A stretch of DNA of 33,738 nt from Tubiluchus corallicola (GCA_030141605.1 JAQGDQ010001585.1:1-33738); one strand, 5' to 3'; numbered from the stretch's first letter, positions 1 through 28,634 are shown. Notes: generated by a model from the letters alone, not told the origin. Made by a program: numbers and translations.

Positions 1-75
1 TCTTTCTTTCTCTCTCTCTTTCTTTCTTTCCGTCTCTCTCTCTCTCACTTACTCTCGCTCTTTTCTCGTTCATTC
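1..75. repeat. CT-rich low-complexity tract
   Basis: Imperfect run of TC, TTTC and TCTC at the window edge, fading out by about position 100. It probably lies in the intron before the plus-strand exon at 291-443. No coding potential is visible. Confidence 0.8.
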
Positions 76-290
76 CCTCTCTCTGTCCCTCTTATCTATC
101 TTCTCTGGTTTTTTATTCTTTGCATTTTTACTTCGCTTATAAATCTGATGATGCAAGGCGTCTGTACTTTCTTTCAACACAGAATAACAGATTTGTTCAG
201 CAGTGCCGTTTGATTAAACTAGTTTGACGAAAAAAAACATGTTAAAAAGGGTTTGTTACAGTAGTCGACTATAAAATATTGTATTTACAG

Positions 291-443
291 GAGAAACTGC
301 TGAATGGGGACGTCTTAATGACGTTTCCTTTAGTCTGTGGCAAAAGGTGGACACAAGTGGGATTGATACTGCTGAGCAAGTCGCTGTAGGAAAACAAGTT
401 GTGTGGCTTCGCGATGGAACGCAGTCGTTATACGTGCGACTCG
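291..443 (+). CDS. Internal exon, tectonin beta-propeller repeat-like
   Basis: Seen: an acceptor (TATTTACAG) before 291, an open frame of about 50 codons from the GAA at 293, and a donor (GTAAGC) at 444. Both exon edges are phase 1, so the exon is symmetric. The peptide contains SLWQKVDTSG, then EQVAVGKQVVWLRDG and ends LYVRLG. The order W, VAVG, VVW, (L/V)YVRLG is that of a tectonin (TECPR) propeller blade, a family that includes the autophagy adaptors TECPR1 and TECPR2 and lectin-like tectonins. Inference: one blade of a multi-exon gene whose neighbouring exons are outside the window or unrecognised. No partner exon was found on the plus strand before the minus-strand sulfotransferase exon. 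A MITE-like element starts only 14 bases after the donor. The family call rests on pattern recognition alone. Confidence 0.5.
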
Positions 444-457
444 GTAAGCTCTCTAGT

Positions 458-1192
458 GGCGCGTTCACAAATAGAGAGTTCTCTCACAAGTTCTCTCTGA
501 AAGTAAACTCGCAAGTGTAAATGCCTGTGCAAGAACATGCAAAAGAACTTTGTAGGCTGAACGAGCCATAAGCCTTTTGTTTGCAGACGTATACTGCGCG
601 TTCAGACTAGCGAGTTTTCTCGTCAAGTAACTCTCATATGTGTTCAGACTAGCGAGTTTTCTCGTCAAGTAACTCTCATATGCGTTCAGACTAACGAGTT
701 TTCTCGTCAAGTAACTCTCATATGTGTTCAGACTAGCGAGTTTTCTCGTCAAGTAACTCTCAAATGTGTTCAGACTAGCGAGTTTTCTCGTCAAGTAACT
801 CTCATATGCGTTCAGACTAGCGAGTTTTCTCGTCAAGTAACTCTCATATGTGTTCGGACTAGCGAGTTTTCTCGTCAAGTAACTCTCATATGTGTTCAGA
901 CTAGCGAATTTTCTCGTCAAGTAACTCTCATATGTGTTCAGACTAGCGAGCAAAACTTGCTGCGAGTTACTCTCCGACTGTTAGCACGAGCTGACACTCA
1001 GTTGTCTATTCGAAGCGAGAAGTAGCAAGAGTAACTCGCCGAGTCGTTCACACTAGACGGTAAATCAAGTTGCAGCAGCTGTCGGAGAGTTTCCAATTTC
1101 TTGTCGACAGTAACTCGCAAAACATTTCACGCTTGCGAGTTTGCTGTCAGAGAGAACACTCCAGACAGAAAACTCGCTTGTCTGAACGCGCC
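458..1192. mobile_element. Inverted-repeat MITE-like element (family A) with internal 42-bp array
   Basis: Begins GGCGCGTTCA and ends with its reverse complement TGAACGCGCC, and the next roughly 40 bases at each end are also loosely complementary (CTCTCTGAAAG against CTGTCAGAGAG). The interior carries repeated CAGACTAGCGAG and ACTCGC motifs. No transposase is present and no clear target duplication is visible. A related copy lacking the array lies at 22340-22645, which supports a dispersed family. The superfamily is not assigned. Confidence 0.65.
599..950. repeat. 42-bp minisatellite, about 8.4 copies
   Basis: Tandem units of 42 bp containing TTCAGACTAGCGAG, TTTTCTCGTCAAG and TAACTCTCATATG. 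Because 42 is divisible by three, the minus strand stays open through the array and gives a spurious 14-residue repeat peptide. The related element near 22340 has a single copy of this segment, so the array is a local expansion inside family A. Confidence 0.93.
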
Positions 1193-2575
1193 GTTATGTT
1201 GATTAGAAAAACTTCAACTTGCAAATCTATGTAGTTAGTGTATATCTAGACACACTTCAAATTAGGGAGTCTACACTAACGTGGCATATGACTCATGTAC
1301 CAATTCTAAATTTCGCACAGACTAATAAGCAAAAAAAGCATAGTAAACTATCGATACATGCTTAGAGTTTCGCCTCTTCTTCGAAAACTTGTGCAGCACT
1401 GTTGTAGTGGGACGGTTCTAGGCTTATTTTATCTAATAATATTTTTTTTCAATTTTACCTTTCTGTAGTTAGAAAATACTTCAACTGCAGAATTTCGAAT
1501 AACCGTGCTTTTGTGCTGCCTCTGCATACTATTTTAAACAATATTCCAATAAATAGACAAGAATTGAATTTGAATTTGGATTAAAAATACGTTAAAGGAA
1601 AGGAAACGTTTCTAGGAAGTTAGTCTAGCTTCAATATTTGTGAAAAACGATATAAGATTTAGTAATACAAGTGTGATAAGCACCTCGTGTAATAAGTAAA
1701 ATCAGTTTAAAGTTATGCTCATTTCACGTTTTGCTGCTCCCATTTGACTGCCCATTTTTCCACCAATGATGTCGTTCACCGACTGAAAAAAAGCAATATG
1801 CTATCAATTTCCGTATAAAGTACGGCAGGTTTCTATGAAAAAACTGACGTTAATTTTGTATATTTTTGCATCAACATCAGATAAGCTGCAGAAGTTTAAA
1901 TTAGTTTAAGCAGCACGAAATAAAGAAAAGTCACGATGCGTTTTTATTTTCAAGTGAATTTTCATTGGAATTAAATCATCTCTCAAAGAGAAAATTTGTC
2001 AGACAAATACAGCAGAAAAAACGTCGCTCAGAAATAGCTTTCAAGACAACCACCCATTAATTTACTAATCCAACAGGAAGCAGCTGGCAGAGAATTGAGA
2101 ATTGAGCAACGCATAAATATACGTAGTTTGAGTGATACTGTTATGGTAATTAATATTTCTGTTAAATGTAAATTCGCTGGTGCAATCGAAAATGATAATA
2201 AGAAAGAACTATTTCGACATAAAAAAGTTAGTTTAACTTTGTATTTATTTGTTAATTTACATTAGTTTCACGGTTACTATATTCCTATTAACAAGAACAA
2301 ACCTTCTACATATCACAGTTTTTATAATTATAAAATTCTTATTTTTCATTATATGTTGCATTTCTAGACTGCTTTTAACAAATTAAAATTTTTAAATAAC
2401 ATATAAGTGTATAGTATTTACGAATTAGCAGTAAATGAAATTTAAAAGTTTTGTAAATTTTCATGAATAAACATGCAATAATATGGCAATAACAATCTAG
2501 AGCTTTTATTGATTTTACTATTCAGACATTTGTCAAATTACAGGATATAAAAAACCTTCGTCAAGTACAAAACTA
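1193..2575. other. AT-rich intergenic or intronic sequence
   Basis: No long open frame and no recognisable domain or structured repeat on either strand. A short (GAATTT)-like tract near 1565-1580 could be an old LINE tail, but nothing upstream confirms it. Nothing else can be supported here. Confidence 0.5.
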
Positions 2576-2581
2576 TTTATT
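2576..2581 (-). promoter_or_regulatory. Possible polyadenylation signal of the sulfotransferase gene
   Basis: TTTATT on the plus strand reads AATAAA on the minus strand, about 365 bases beyond the TAA stop at 2945. A second candidate lies at 2505-2510. Use would place the long CA repeat inside the 3' UTR. Confidence 0.35.
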
Positions 2582-2636
2582 ACACATCTGTGCATATCAA
2601 AATAGTATCACAGTTTTTTAAATGGCGAAGCACTTA

Positions 2637-2849
<213 letters not shown>

Positions 2850-2944
2850 TGTGTGTATGTCCCAATGCCCAGACACAATGCCCAGAGCTACGTGTCTAGA
2901 AAATAGGATTACTCGCTAACCAACTTTCCTTGAAGCTGTGTAGA

Positions 2945-3471
2945 TTACCAGCTAAATGTTCGATTTGCAATTTCGTACAACTGTACATTATACGGTTGAA
3001 AAATGTCTTTTAGTCGTTTCTCCAGTTCTTCCGGCACTTCCGGATGCTTTCTTCCTTTATTCTTCCCCAAACAAGTGACTTCCGTACTAAACGTTTTTTC
3101 GGTTCTTTCATGAAAACAATAAAATCCTTTATCTTCTCTGTAGACAAATGCATCTTCAGGTATCAAATGATCCAAGTTCAGAAAAGTTTCAACTTTTCTC
3201 AGTTCACTTATTGGGTTCTCGACTAACTCATCTCCTGATACAATGTGAAGTTGCTCTCTAGGAAAAACCTTCAACCACTTTTTAATATAAGTCACATACT
3301 TTCCTTCATCTACGGGATTTGGCTCAGCTTTAGAAGTTATAAATTCTACAAATGTTTGGTTTTTCAATCTTCCACGTTCTAAAAAAAGTGACACGATCCT
3401 TTGAAAGGGCTCCCGAACTAAGACGAGAATTTTGGCCCGCGGAAGATCCTTTTTTATCTTTTCTGCCACAC
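2945..3471 (-). CDS. Heparan-sulfate 3-O-sulfotransferase-like, C-terminal exon
   Basis: The minus-strand exon starts after TTACTGCAG (3472) and runs 175 codons to TAA at 2945. Seen in order: VLVREPFQRIVS near residue 17, the 3'-phosphate-binding motif of PAPS-dependent sulfotransferases; WLKVFPREQLHIVSGDEL; RKVETFLNL; DKGFYCFHE followed by a second Cys in VTCLGKNKGRKHP; and the terminal RTFSW. This order, the GFYC...C pair and the KGR(K)HP motif match the 3-O-sulfotransferase (HS3ST) family, Golgi enzymes that sulfate glucosamine in heparan sulfate. The N-terminal half, including the 5'-PAPS loop and the catalytic Glu region, must be in an upstream exon, which I did not find between 3480 and 6417. 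The exon begins in phase 1. It may be a normal last exon, a gene fragment, or joined to the GUSB transcript. The frame is intact. Confidence 0.85.
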
Positions 3472-3533
3472 CTGCAGTAATTATATATTTCGGACTTTTT
3501 TCTATAGTAATTTGGTTTCTCGTGCATGTGTTT

Positions 3534-3578
3534 CTTCGTGTGCGTGTGCATGTGTGCGTGTGCGTGCATGCGTGTTGG
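3534..3578. repeat. GT/GC-rich simple repeat
   Basis: Alternating purine-pyrimidine stretch of GTGTGCGTGTGCATG type, about 60 bases upstream (gene sense) of the sulfotransferase exon acceptor. Such sequence can adopt Z-DNA. It is otherwise plain simple repeat. Confidence 0.7.
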
Positions 3579-3599
3579 ATGTGTTTATTAGTGATATCT

Positions 3600-3933
3600 C
3601 AGTAGTATATCTGGTATCTTAGAGGTAATACAGCTTTATTACTTAGATATCAGGTGGCACAAAAAAAACGTGCCCAGAATTTGATTATAAAATTACAAGA
3701 TGAAAATAATGGAATCTCTTGAAAATTGTCACATTAATGTTGCACATAAATTTGTGTAAACACCAAAAAATTCTAGACCATTCCCTAAACAGAAGTTTTA
3801 AATCAACAAGCCAAAAAATAATAACAAATGCGCGAAAAAAATTGCATTTCACTTGTTAAAATTTAAAATTTAGTTAAAAGTACTGTACATGACCACCATT
3901 TTCAGTGCAAACTAGACATATACATACATATGT

Positions 3934-3937
<4 letters not shown>
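3600..3937. other. No feature seen
   Basis: AT-rich sequence without open frames or repeats that I can name. It presumably lies in the intron upstream of the sulfotransferase exon. Confidence 0.5.

Positions 3938-3975
<38 letters not shown>
3938..3975. repeat. (TA)n microsatellite
   Basis: About 18 TA units preceded by a TACATA-type imperfect tract. Confidence 0.95.
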
Positions 3976-3979
<4 letters not shown>

Positions 3980-4080
3980 ATTCACACAGTGGAAACCATG
4001 ATATTTGCTAGTAATGATTTACATCTTGGTGGTACTTCTGTCAGAGCATGCCCTACATATCACAGTACATTAGCAAAATA

Positions 4081-4477
4081 CAGTCAACCTCTGGTATAAG
4101 GTACTCGCTTATAAGGGACCACCAACACAAGGGACTTTCGGTTATAAGGGACGATATCTTCAGGTCCCGCATAATAGAAACCCAGGTAAATTACCTCGTA
4201 TATAAGGGAGCCTGTAACCAAAGCGAAATAGATCGACTTTTAACCTCAATTTTTTGCAAACTCGACCTTCGAACAGCTCGCATCACTGAACGAGCCGTAC
4301 CTACGTACCGTTTGCACTGAACATGTAGCAATAATCCATCGAAATATGGGTAAAAGTACAGAAAAATACAGGTCCAGATACACCCTCGGTCTGACTCAAC
4401 TTCGGCTACAAGAAACATCAGATACAAGGGACGGTTTTTTCCGGTCCGGAGGTGTCCTTTATATCCGAGGTTGACTG
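4081..4477. mobile_element. Non-autonomous pogo/Tigger-like MITE, 397 bp
   Basis: The ends are perfect 11-bp inverted repeats, CAGTCAACCTC at 4081 and GAGGTTGACTG ending at 4477. They extend imperfectly through TATAAGGGAC and GTCCTTTATATC. TA dinucleotides flank the element at 4079-4080 and 4478-4479. CAGT termini plus a TA target site are typical of pogo/Tigger members of the Tc1/mariner superfamily. No transposase frame remains, and the open frames inside it on both strands are not credible proteins. Confidence 0.88.
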
Positions 4478-4584
4478 TAGTTTTTGCACTTCGGAGAATA
4501 AGACAATGCACAATTCTGTACAAAAGGCCATTTATTCAATCGACTGCGTAGCAAAGTCCTGGAACATAAAGGTGGCACAGAATG

Positions 4585-4657
4585 CAGTTTTTGCCTGAAT
4601 TAAGTGATTGACTCTATTAACCATGAGTTTAATAAACGACACCTAGTGTAGTAGAAC
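4585..4657. mobile_element. Terminal fragment of the 30587-31373 MITE family
   Basis: Contains GAATTAAGTGATTGACTCTATTAACC then GAGTTTAATAAACGACACCTA in two blocks, closely matching 31327-31375 (AATTAAGCGACTGAGTCTATTAACC-like). It is only one end of the element; the other end was not found nearby. Confidence 0.55.
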
Positions 4658-4659
4658 TA

Positions 4660-5490
4660 ATTCACTATTGAACTACCTGAGCAAATTAATCTTCATTATC
4701 AGTTCAACTAATAACAGTCAAATTAGTTGATAATTATTTATTTTTATGAAACAGCAAAATTCATTGGAATAAATCAACTAACTAACACGGTTCTAACGGG
4801 AAATAAAAACCGGCGTAAAACTCTAGAGGTCTTCCGGCACCAAGCAGCAATTTTTATCTTTCGTTAGAAAATAGACGGCCACGGCGACGTTGCATTAACC
4901 AAGTGATGATAACGTCTACGTAGAAAGTGTGCCGAAGCTTTAGGTTGTCTCTCTCTGGTAAATATCCCCTTCCTATTGCCGACAACTCTGTTTACACCTA
5001 CAATGCAAAATCAATGTAGACAATGAATACAGACGTCAGTCACTTCCATGACTTTTCTAAAATCAAAATTAAAATACTACATTGTGAAACATTATTGGCA
5101 AACAAAATACTATTTGTGTTGCCAATTATATAACGGTACATTATATTATTACACTATTAGATAATGTTTCCTTAACGTATGACAACAGTCTACAGTTATC
5201 ATAAAAAATTTTAAAAATTTTCATTTATCTTTTATTTATTTTTAAATTGTAATGTTCTTAAAAGTCAAAAGTTTAAAAAAAGCAAAGAACATTTAAAAAA
5301 TTTCGACCTTGAAACACCTGAACACATTATACACAAGCTGCAGCATTCGTAGAACAATGAAGGTATCAACTGAATACCAAAAGAGATACAATTAAGTTTT
5401 TGTGAAATAGTTCCTATCATCAAAAATAATCCAAACTCATATGACAAGTTTTATTTATCTTGCACAAAGAAACCGCATCAGTTAAAACAC
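4660..5490. other. No gene recognised; searched for the GUSB last exon
   Basis: No frame here resembles the GUSB C-terminus (an NKKG-type motif followed by an FTR.R.PK-type segment) or an N-terminal sulfotransferase exon. The short minus-strand frame at 5265-5447 is AT-rich and has no recognisable domain. Confidence 0.45.
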
Positions 5491-5493
5491 ATA

Positions 5494-5993
5494 TTTGTGC
5501 TTGCATAGCGAAATCGTCCACAAGTCGGCAATTAAGCTTTTCTAGTTATTCACACATCCTGAATCTCTATTTCATGAAGATCATTTTGATACCAAGTTCA
5601 TTGCTCTATGTTATTTCTAAGCTGAGATAATCCACGTTGAAGTTGAGGTGAAGGCTGCACACTGAAAAATGTAACCTTGAGAACATCATTGTTAAAGTCA
5701 GCCATTGTTTTTTGTCGCGTTTCAACAAAACACCTTAACAACGTGTGGTTGCTATGGACTTTGCAAGAGCACATTGAAGTTATGTTTAAATCCAGTAGAT
5801 GGCTCTTCCTAACGATAATTTGGGCTTGGCAACAAAAAAATAAAACCCAAAGCAAAATGACTGCTTCCAGGAGCTACTGTCAGAGTTTGAAAATACGAAT
5901 TTTTTACAATTGCAGTACTAGTTTCTAGCCAGAGGAGTGGGTACAGGGTTATAAAATTAAATTTTTAGTATTTTTTGGACATTTTCTTGATAA
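5494..5993 (+). mobile_element. MITE family C, copy 1 (5' part)
   Basis: Starts TTTGTGCTTGCATAGCG after a TA and follows the full-length copy at 9209-9856: CCACAAGTCGGCAATTAA, then CTCTATTTCATGAAGATC, GAGATAATCCACGTTGAAG, and TTTCTAGCCAGAG. It stops at GATAATTTGATG, where a LINE reverse-transcriptase fragment begins. The open frames at 5598-5855 and 5677-5928 are repeat sequence, not genes. Confidence 0.8.
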
Positions 5994-5994
5994 T

Positions 5995-6340
5995 TTGATG
6001 CTAAAACGATTACTCAAGAAAAGCAAATTGAAAGAACTTCCTTGGAGTTCAAAAGTCAAGATACGAAGATTAAGATGGCTAGGACATCTTCTAAGATTAC
6101 CAAATGAAGCATCAGTAAGAATCGCCTTAAGGGAAGCCTTAAAACCTTGCAGAAAAAACCACCTGACAAACCTAAAACAACTTGGATAGCTAAGATAAAT
6201 AAAGATGTTCCACAACTTCAACCAAATCTATCATTAGGAGTAGAAGAACTTGCCCTGTTATCTGCAGATAGAGGTGAGTGGAATACTCTAATAAATGTTG
6301 ATACCTCAATACTTACAACAGGCGGAATGCGACTTTGACG
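5995..6340 (+). pseudogene. Degenerate non-LTR retrotransposon ORF2 C-terminal fragment
   Basis: One frame reads VKIRRLRWLGHLLRLPNEA, a hallmark near the C-terminus of many LINE polyproteins. About 30 residues later the reading shifts to another frame with KPKTTWIAKI and LSADRGEWNTL, which normally follow in one frame (RGRPKTTW ... ADR..W). A frameshift near 6150 therefore breaks it. It is 5' truncated, inserted against family C copy 1, and ends about 75 bases from GUSB exon 6418-6556. Confidence 0.8.
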
Positions 6341-6417
6341 ATGATCATGAAGTGTCTTCTTGTCCTATAACTATGATATTTAAACTAAACTAAACATCGA
6401 ATAAAAATAAATCTTAC

Positions 6418-24602
<18,185 letters not shown>

Positions 24603-24957
24603 CTGAAATATGAAAAAAAGGAAATAAGTTCAAAAATCGATATGAGTTTGATTTTCTTGCTTTTGTGTGATATAATTTTTGCTCTAAGTGAATTCTGTTT
24701 TGCTTTGGTTTTGACAAATTCTTTTACCTTCAGTTGAATTGTGTTTGCTTTATAAAATTTTCGCTTTGAGTTTCATTTTGTTTGATATAATTTTTTGCTA
24801 TAAGTTAAATTCCATTTTGCATTGCTTGTGAAAACTTCCTTTTATTCTGAGTGAAATTGCATTTTTGCTTTGAGTTGATTTTTGTTGCTTTTGCCTTTAT
24901 TGATACACAAACACCTAAAGAATGTCATGAGCCTTTGAGTAAACTTGTATTTTTAAT

Positions 24958-25085
24958 AAGGGGCAGCTGACCAAGTGACCAACAGGTCTTTCGCTGCTCC
25001 TTCTCAGCTGCAATGAAATGTAAAAATAATTATGACGAATTTTAATTGCTATTGAGACAATAAAAACTGAATTGAATAATTGATA
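24958..25085 (+). mobile_element. LINE-type 3' end with hairpin
   Basis: AAGGGGCAGCTGACC, then GTCTTTCGCTGCTCCTT, forms an AGG..CAGC/GCTG..CCT stem, followed about 70 bases later by AATAAAAACTGAATTGAATAA. Same layout as 13098-13275. Confidence 0.6.
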
Positions 25086-25109
25086 TATAATTGAGTGGTA
25101 GCTAAGGGA

Positions 25110-25560
25110 ACCCTTAAAGGGGAAGGAAGGGGAACTTTCCTGTACATCCCAGAGAACTTTTCATAAAAAAGTTATGTTACTCAGTACCACACTTACCTAT
25201 TTGACAGACTTACCTAATTGAAAAAGAAAATTCTTAACAATTTAAGACCAGGTAAAACGTCACTGTATCGCTATCCCAGTGTGCATCAGTGATTCACCAA
25301 AAAAACAATGCTGATCTTATCCATTAATATACAATAATTCAAAAACCTTTGCTTATCTAGCAGAGTGCGCTACGAATGTTCTGATTATTTTTTCAAACTT
25401 CACACGATGCTACCTAAACTTGTTTCAAATACGGATGTGCCTAATGGTCATCGTGAGAGTTTAAATTTACAAGTTTTACACAGTGTTACTGTTAAGGTAA
25501 GCTCTGTATACAATGAGACAGCATACACATTTTAAGACGAACTTTTTTAAACTTTATTTG
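25110..25560 (+). mobile_element. Dispersed repeat family B, copy 5
   Basis: From CCCTTAAAGGGGAAGGAAGG to TTTAAGACGAACTTTTTTAAAC. It includes CACTTACCTATTTGACAGAC (complement: GTAAGTG after an AG), CCCAGTGTGCATCAGTGATTC and GAGTTTAAATTTACAAG, all aligned with copies 2-4. Confidence 0.72.
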
Positions 25561-25564
25561 TAAC

Positions 25565-26115
25565 GAGTGTTTCTAGTGCTTCAAACCTTGCATTCATTAA
25601 TTATTTGACCAGTTTGGAACTTCAACAGCTGGCAGACAGTTGCAGGGGTACTGGAACCTATGTGATCATTACTGATAATGCTTTTAGTGGGACACTGAAC
25701 CAGCAGAGGTGGCTGATCTACATTTGCATGTGTGCCTTTTGTCAAAGAGGTAAACAGCCGAATGCGGGATTGCACGTCAAAACAGCTTTCTGACGGTTAC
25801 CCATCCTGTCACTAGCCAGGCTCGATGTTGCTTAACTGCAATTGTCATGCTCACACTGTTACCAACCGGCTATTCTCCAGGCATCAAAGAGAATTACATC
25901 TAAATTCAGAAATCTTGTGTGCCTCACAAGTACAAGGTGTAAGTGGAACTGTGCTATCCCACAGCAATACTGTGGAAATTATCCACACAAAACTAACGTT
26001 GATTCCACTGTTAACTTTCTAATGGATGTAAAGGATGCACGTATTAAGTATCATACACGTGTTCGTCGAAAAAGATGGAGAAAACTGTGAGCAAAATGGT
26101 GAATTTTGTAAAGAC
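25565..26115. other. No gene recognised
   Basis: Short overlapping frames on both strands (25581-25793 and 25825-26090) show no known domain. A host exon cannot be excluded, but none matches the missing GUSB N-terminus. Confidence 0.45.
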
Positions 26116-26133
26116 GATCACATTCAAATATTG

Positions 26134-26639
26134 AACCTAGCCACTGGGGGGGGGGGGGGGGCAAGCCAGCCCAACTCAGTGCCGGTCCCAAGCTCGGATA
26201 AATAGGAAGGGTTTGGGTCAGGAAGGGCATCAGCCTGTAAAAACTGCGCCAAAACCTTCTATGAATGAGTCGGTGAGACTTAAAGGGAAAGTCCACAAAG
26301 AAGTGGTGGTCAGACCCGCTCTAATCTATGGGCTGGAAGCAGCTTCTCTTAAGAAGACTGAAGAGAAGAAAATGGGTGTGGTGGAGATGAGGATGTTGAG
26401 ATGGATGGTGGGAATAACAAGAAGAGATAAAATTAGAAATAATAATACCAGAGGAACAGTAAAAGTAGTGGAAGCCTCGCAAGATTGCAATGGTATGGAC
26501 ACCTGAAAAGAAGAGTCGGTGAAGATCATGTGGGAAGGGAAGACATAAATGAAGAGATGGTCAACAACAGGAATGCGTGGAGAAGACTCATTCACAACGG
26601 CGACCCCGAATAGGGAAAAGCTGGGAAGAAGAAGAAGAA
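26134..26639 (+). mobile_element. RTE-like LINE 3' end with 18-bp target duplication
   Basis: GATCACATTCAAATATTG at 26116-26133 and again at 26640-26657 brackets the insert. Inside are a run of 16 G (26146-26161), then GGTCCCAAGCTCGGATAAAT and GTCAGGAAGGGCATC. Next is a frame reading VVRPALIYGLEAASLKKTEE, EMRMLRWMVGITRRDKIRN and KVVEA, and, after a frameshift, RNAWRRLIHNGDPE. The insert ends in (GAA)n. YG.E.W.LKK...EMRMLRWM.G.TR.DKIRN is the C-terminal signature of RTE-type LINEs. Clean duplications suggest a fairly young, 5'-truncated insertion. Confidence 0.88.
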
Positions 26640-26774
26640 GATCACATTCAAATATTGCACAGTTTCTTGATTTATTTTCACTTGAAAAGCTTAAATATAT
26701 TAACCCAGTTTAGCTGTGCACATTTCATTATGAGTAACACAATTAACATGAGAAGACTTAGTAAGAAAATACAC

Positions 26775-27115
26775 TGTTGATTAAAGAGAAACCCAAGAAA
26801 AACAGATCTGGATGATTTGTTACTGCATACATTAATCTGGATTACAGTCAGAAATGTTAATTATTAGACCGAATAACAGCAGATTGCTAAGTAAGGTATA
26901 TTCAAAATTATCAATTTCACAACATCTTACTATATTAGTGAAAATGGATTTATATACATTTGGTGCTAAAAATGCGTTACACAATTAATCTGGTAAAACA
27001 CAACATGTATTGATTCAGTCTAATTCCATTTTATGAGCAAAAATAGACAAAAATTATTAAGAGACACAGCATTTAACAGTTAACACCACACATTACAAAA
27101 AATTACAATTACACA
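26775..27115. repeat. Dispersed repeat family D, copy 1
   Basis: Shares GATTAAA.AGAA, CAGAAATGT.AATTATTA, ATATACATTTGGTG, AGTCTGGTAAAACACAAC-type and TGTATTGATTC segments with 28770-29070 in the same order and orientation. No terminal repeats or protein identified. Confidence 0.72.
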
Positions 27116-28157
27116 TTAGATATAGAATCCAAAAATTACAATATCTGGAACAACCTAAAGAAAGCAAGAAACTTATTAACGGCTCGCGCATGCGCACTTG
27201 GCAGCTACAACAAAACTGCTCAAGGAATGTTTAATTATCTCAGTAGCAGCAGCCAGATCACAAGAAGCCAGTTAACCAATCAGGCAATGAAGCCCGACAA
27301 GCAATGAGACTGATAATGATGACAACAGGCATGCAAGTGATATCATAGTTCATTACGTGCCGGCGTAATGAGACGTGTATAAACGACGAATAAAATTACA
27401 GGTAATCACAGGTGTTTGTGCAAAAAACATGCCCAGATGACGCAGATGAGCAGAGATTAAGAATACGTGCAGGAGAATGAAGAGAATTTGTTTACTGCGT
27501 TAACTACAACAGCAGACCTGTAGTTCATTGACTGTAGTCGGGACACCAAGAAGCTTTTTGCACATAAAATCGAATAATTTGCCAAGGTGAGTAACTGTTT
27601 TGTTTGATTACTAATTAAAATAACAACGTAATTACTGTAATTAGCATGCAAGAAAGTAAAGAAAGCAAGTCCAGGCGTAACCAATAGCATGTTTTCACCT
27701 TCACTGTGATGGGTGGCTTTTAATGGACGATTACAACACTGATTGTCAATCCAATTTCCCAGAGACAAGAGAAAAATACGTCATCTGTCGACAGAAGCCA
27801 AAGTAAGAATCGTTTATACAAAATTAAATTTCATGTGTTCCTCCGTCGGGTTCTCACCACCAGGGTTTTTGGCAATCACCCCTGGACGGTTTGAACCAGT
27901 GCTATCGGTGGGCGAGAGGTCTCGGTTCGAAATCGACATCCTCAAACAGAACTAACAAAGCAAGCAAGCAAATGGGAGAGATTCACCAGCTTAAAAAGAG
28001 CAATGCAAGGCTCGACCAGAACAAACTTAGCTTATCTGTAAAAACTAGATTGTTACTGTTAAAAAAAGTTCTTTACTCACAACCGAAACATACAGCTGGC
28101 TAAACATGAAAAACACATAAAAACAATCTACCCCCGAGGGCCTACCACTCCCTCACA
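27116..28157. other. No gene; possible SINE-like tRNA fragment
   Basis: At 27885-27975, CGGTTTGAACCAG and GGTCTCGGTTCGAAATCG resemble B boxes and are followed by an (AAGC)n tail, so an old tRNA-derived SINE is possible but unproven. Remaining frames have no recognisable domain. Confidence 0.35.
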
Positions 28158-28224
28158 TTACGCTGAAACAGTTGGAAGACAAGTCCAGGGAGTGCGGGGG
28201 GCAGGCTTGTCCTGTTTAGCGTTA
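28158..28224. repeat. Imperfect hairpin, 67 bp
   Basis: TACGCTGAAACAG pairs with CTGTTTAGCGTA-like sequence (one bulge), and an inner GACAAG pairs perfectly with CTTGTC around a G-rich loop. It could be a repeat terminus or a folded RNA element; the sequence alone cannot decide. Confidence 0.5.
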
Positions 28225-28610
28225 CAAACACCAGCAACCACTGAACTCAAAGAAACAAGAACCGGCATTTGTGTATTTATAGACTTGCAAGGTTAATGTC
28301 GTTTTCAAGGTCAAAGTAAATGTCTAAAGTTCATATAAATTCAGACACCACCTATCTGAAATTTTATTGCAGATTCTGAAAGCTTAACGAATTCCCTTTA
28401 AAACGATCATCAAAATTAAACTTTTGAGTTCTGATCGTTTAAAAATCGCCGATTTTGGCAATTTTTAGCCCTTTCAGCCATTTTCAAAGGGCCATAAGTT
28501 TTGAACCGTTGGGCCAATTTCGCTAAATAATTGGATATTTGCATTTCTCCATAAGCCAAACTAACACACCAAATTGCATTAAAATCAGCGACATAAGGGT
28601 GTCTTGCTTT

Positions 28611-28634
28611 GGGTGATTCCACGTGGAATGACCC
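28611..28634. repeat. 24-bp near-perfect palindrome centred on CACGTG
   Basis: Core TTCCACGTGGAA is a perfect 12-bp palindrome holding an E-box. The palindrome extends to GGGT...ACCC with one mismatched pair. Upstream GGGCCATAAGTTTTGAACCG is of a type often seen in repetitive DNA, so this may be a transposon end rather than a control site. Confidence 0.6.

Noticed and set aside
1193-2575. Downstream exon of the tectonin-like gene
   Set aside because: I found no acceptor followed by a phase-1 frame with propeller motifs.
25581-26090. Overlapping frames as possible missing GUSB N-terminal exons
   Set aside because: None contains the conserved jelly-roll motifs (for example an LRFGS..Y.A.VWVNG-type segment).
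27885-27975. tRNA gene
   Set aside because: B-box-like motifs occur, but there is no cloverleaf with paired acceptor ends; at most an old SINE fragment.
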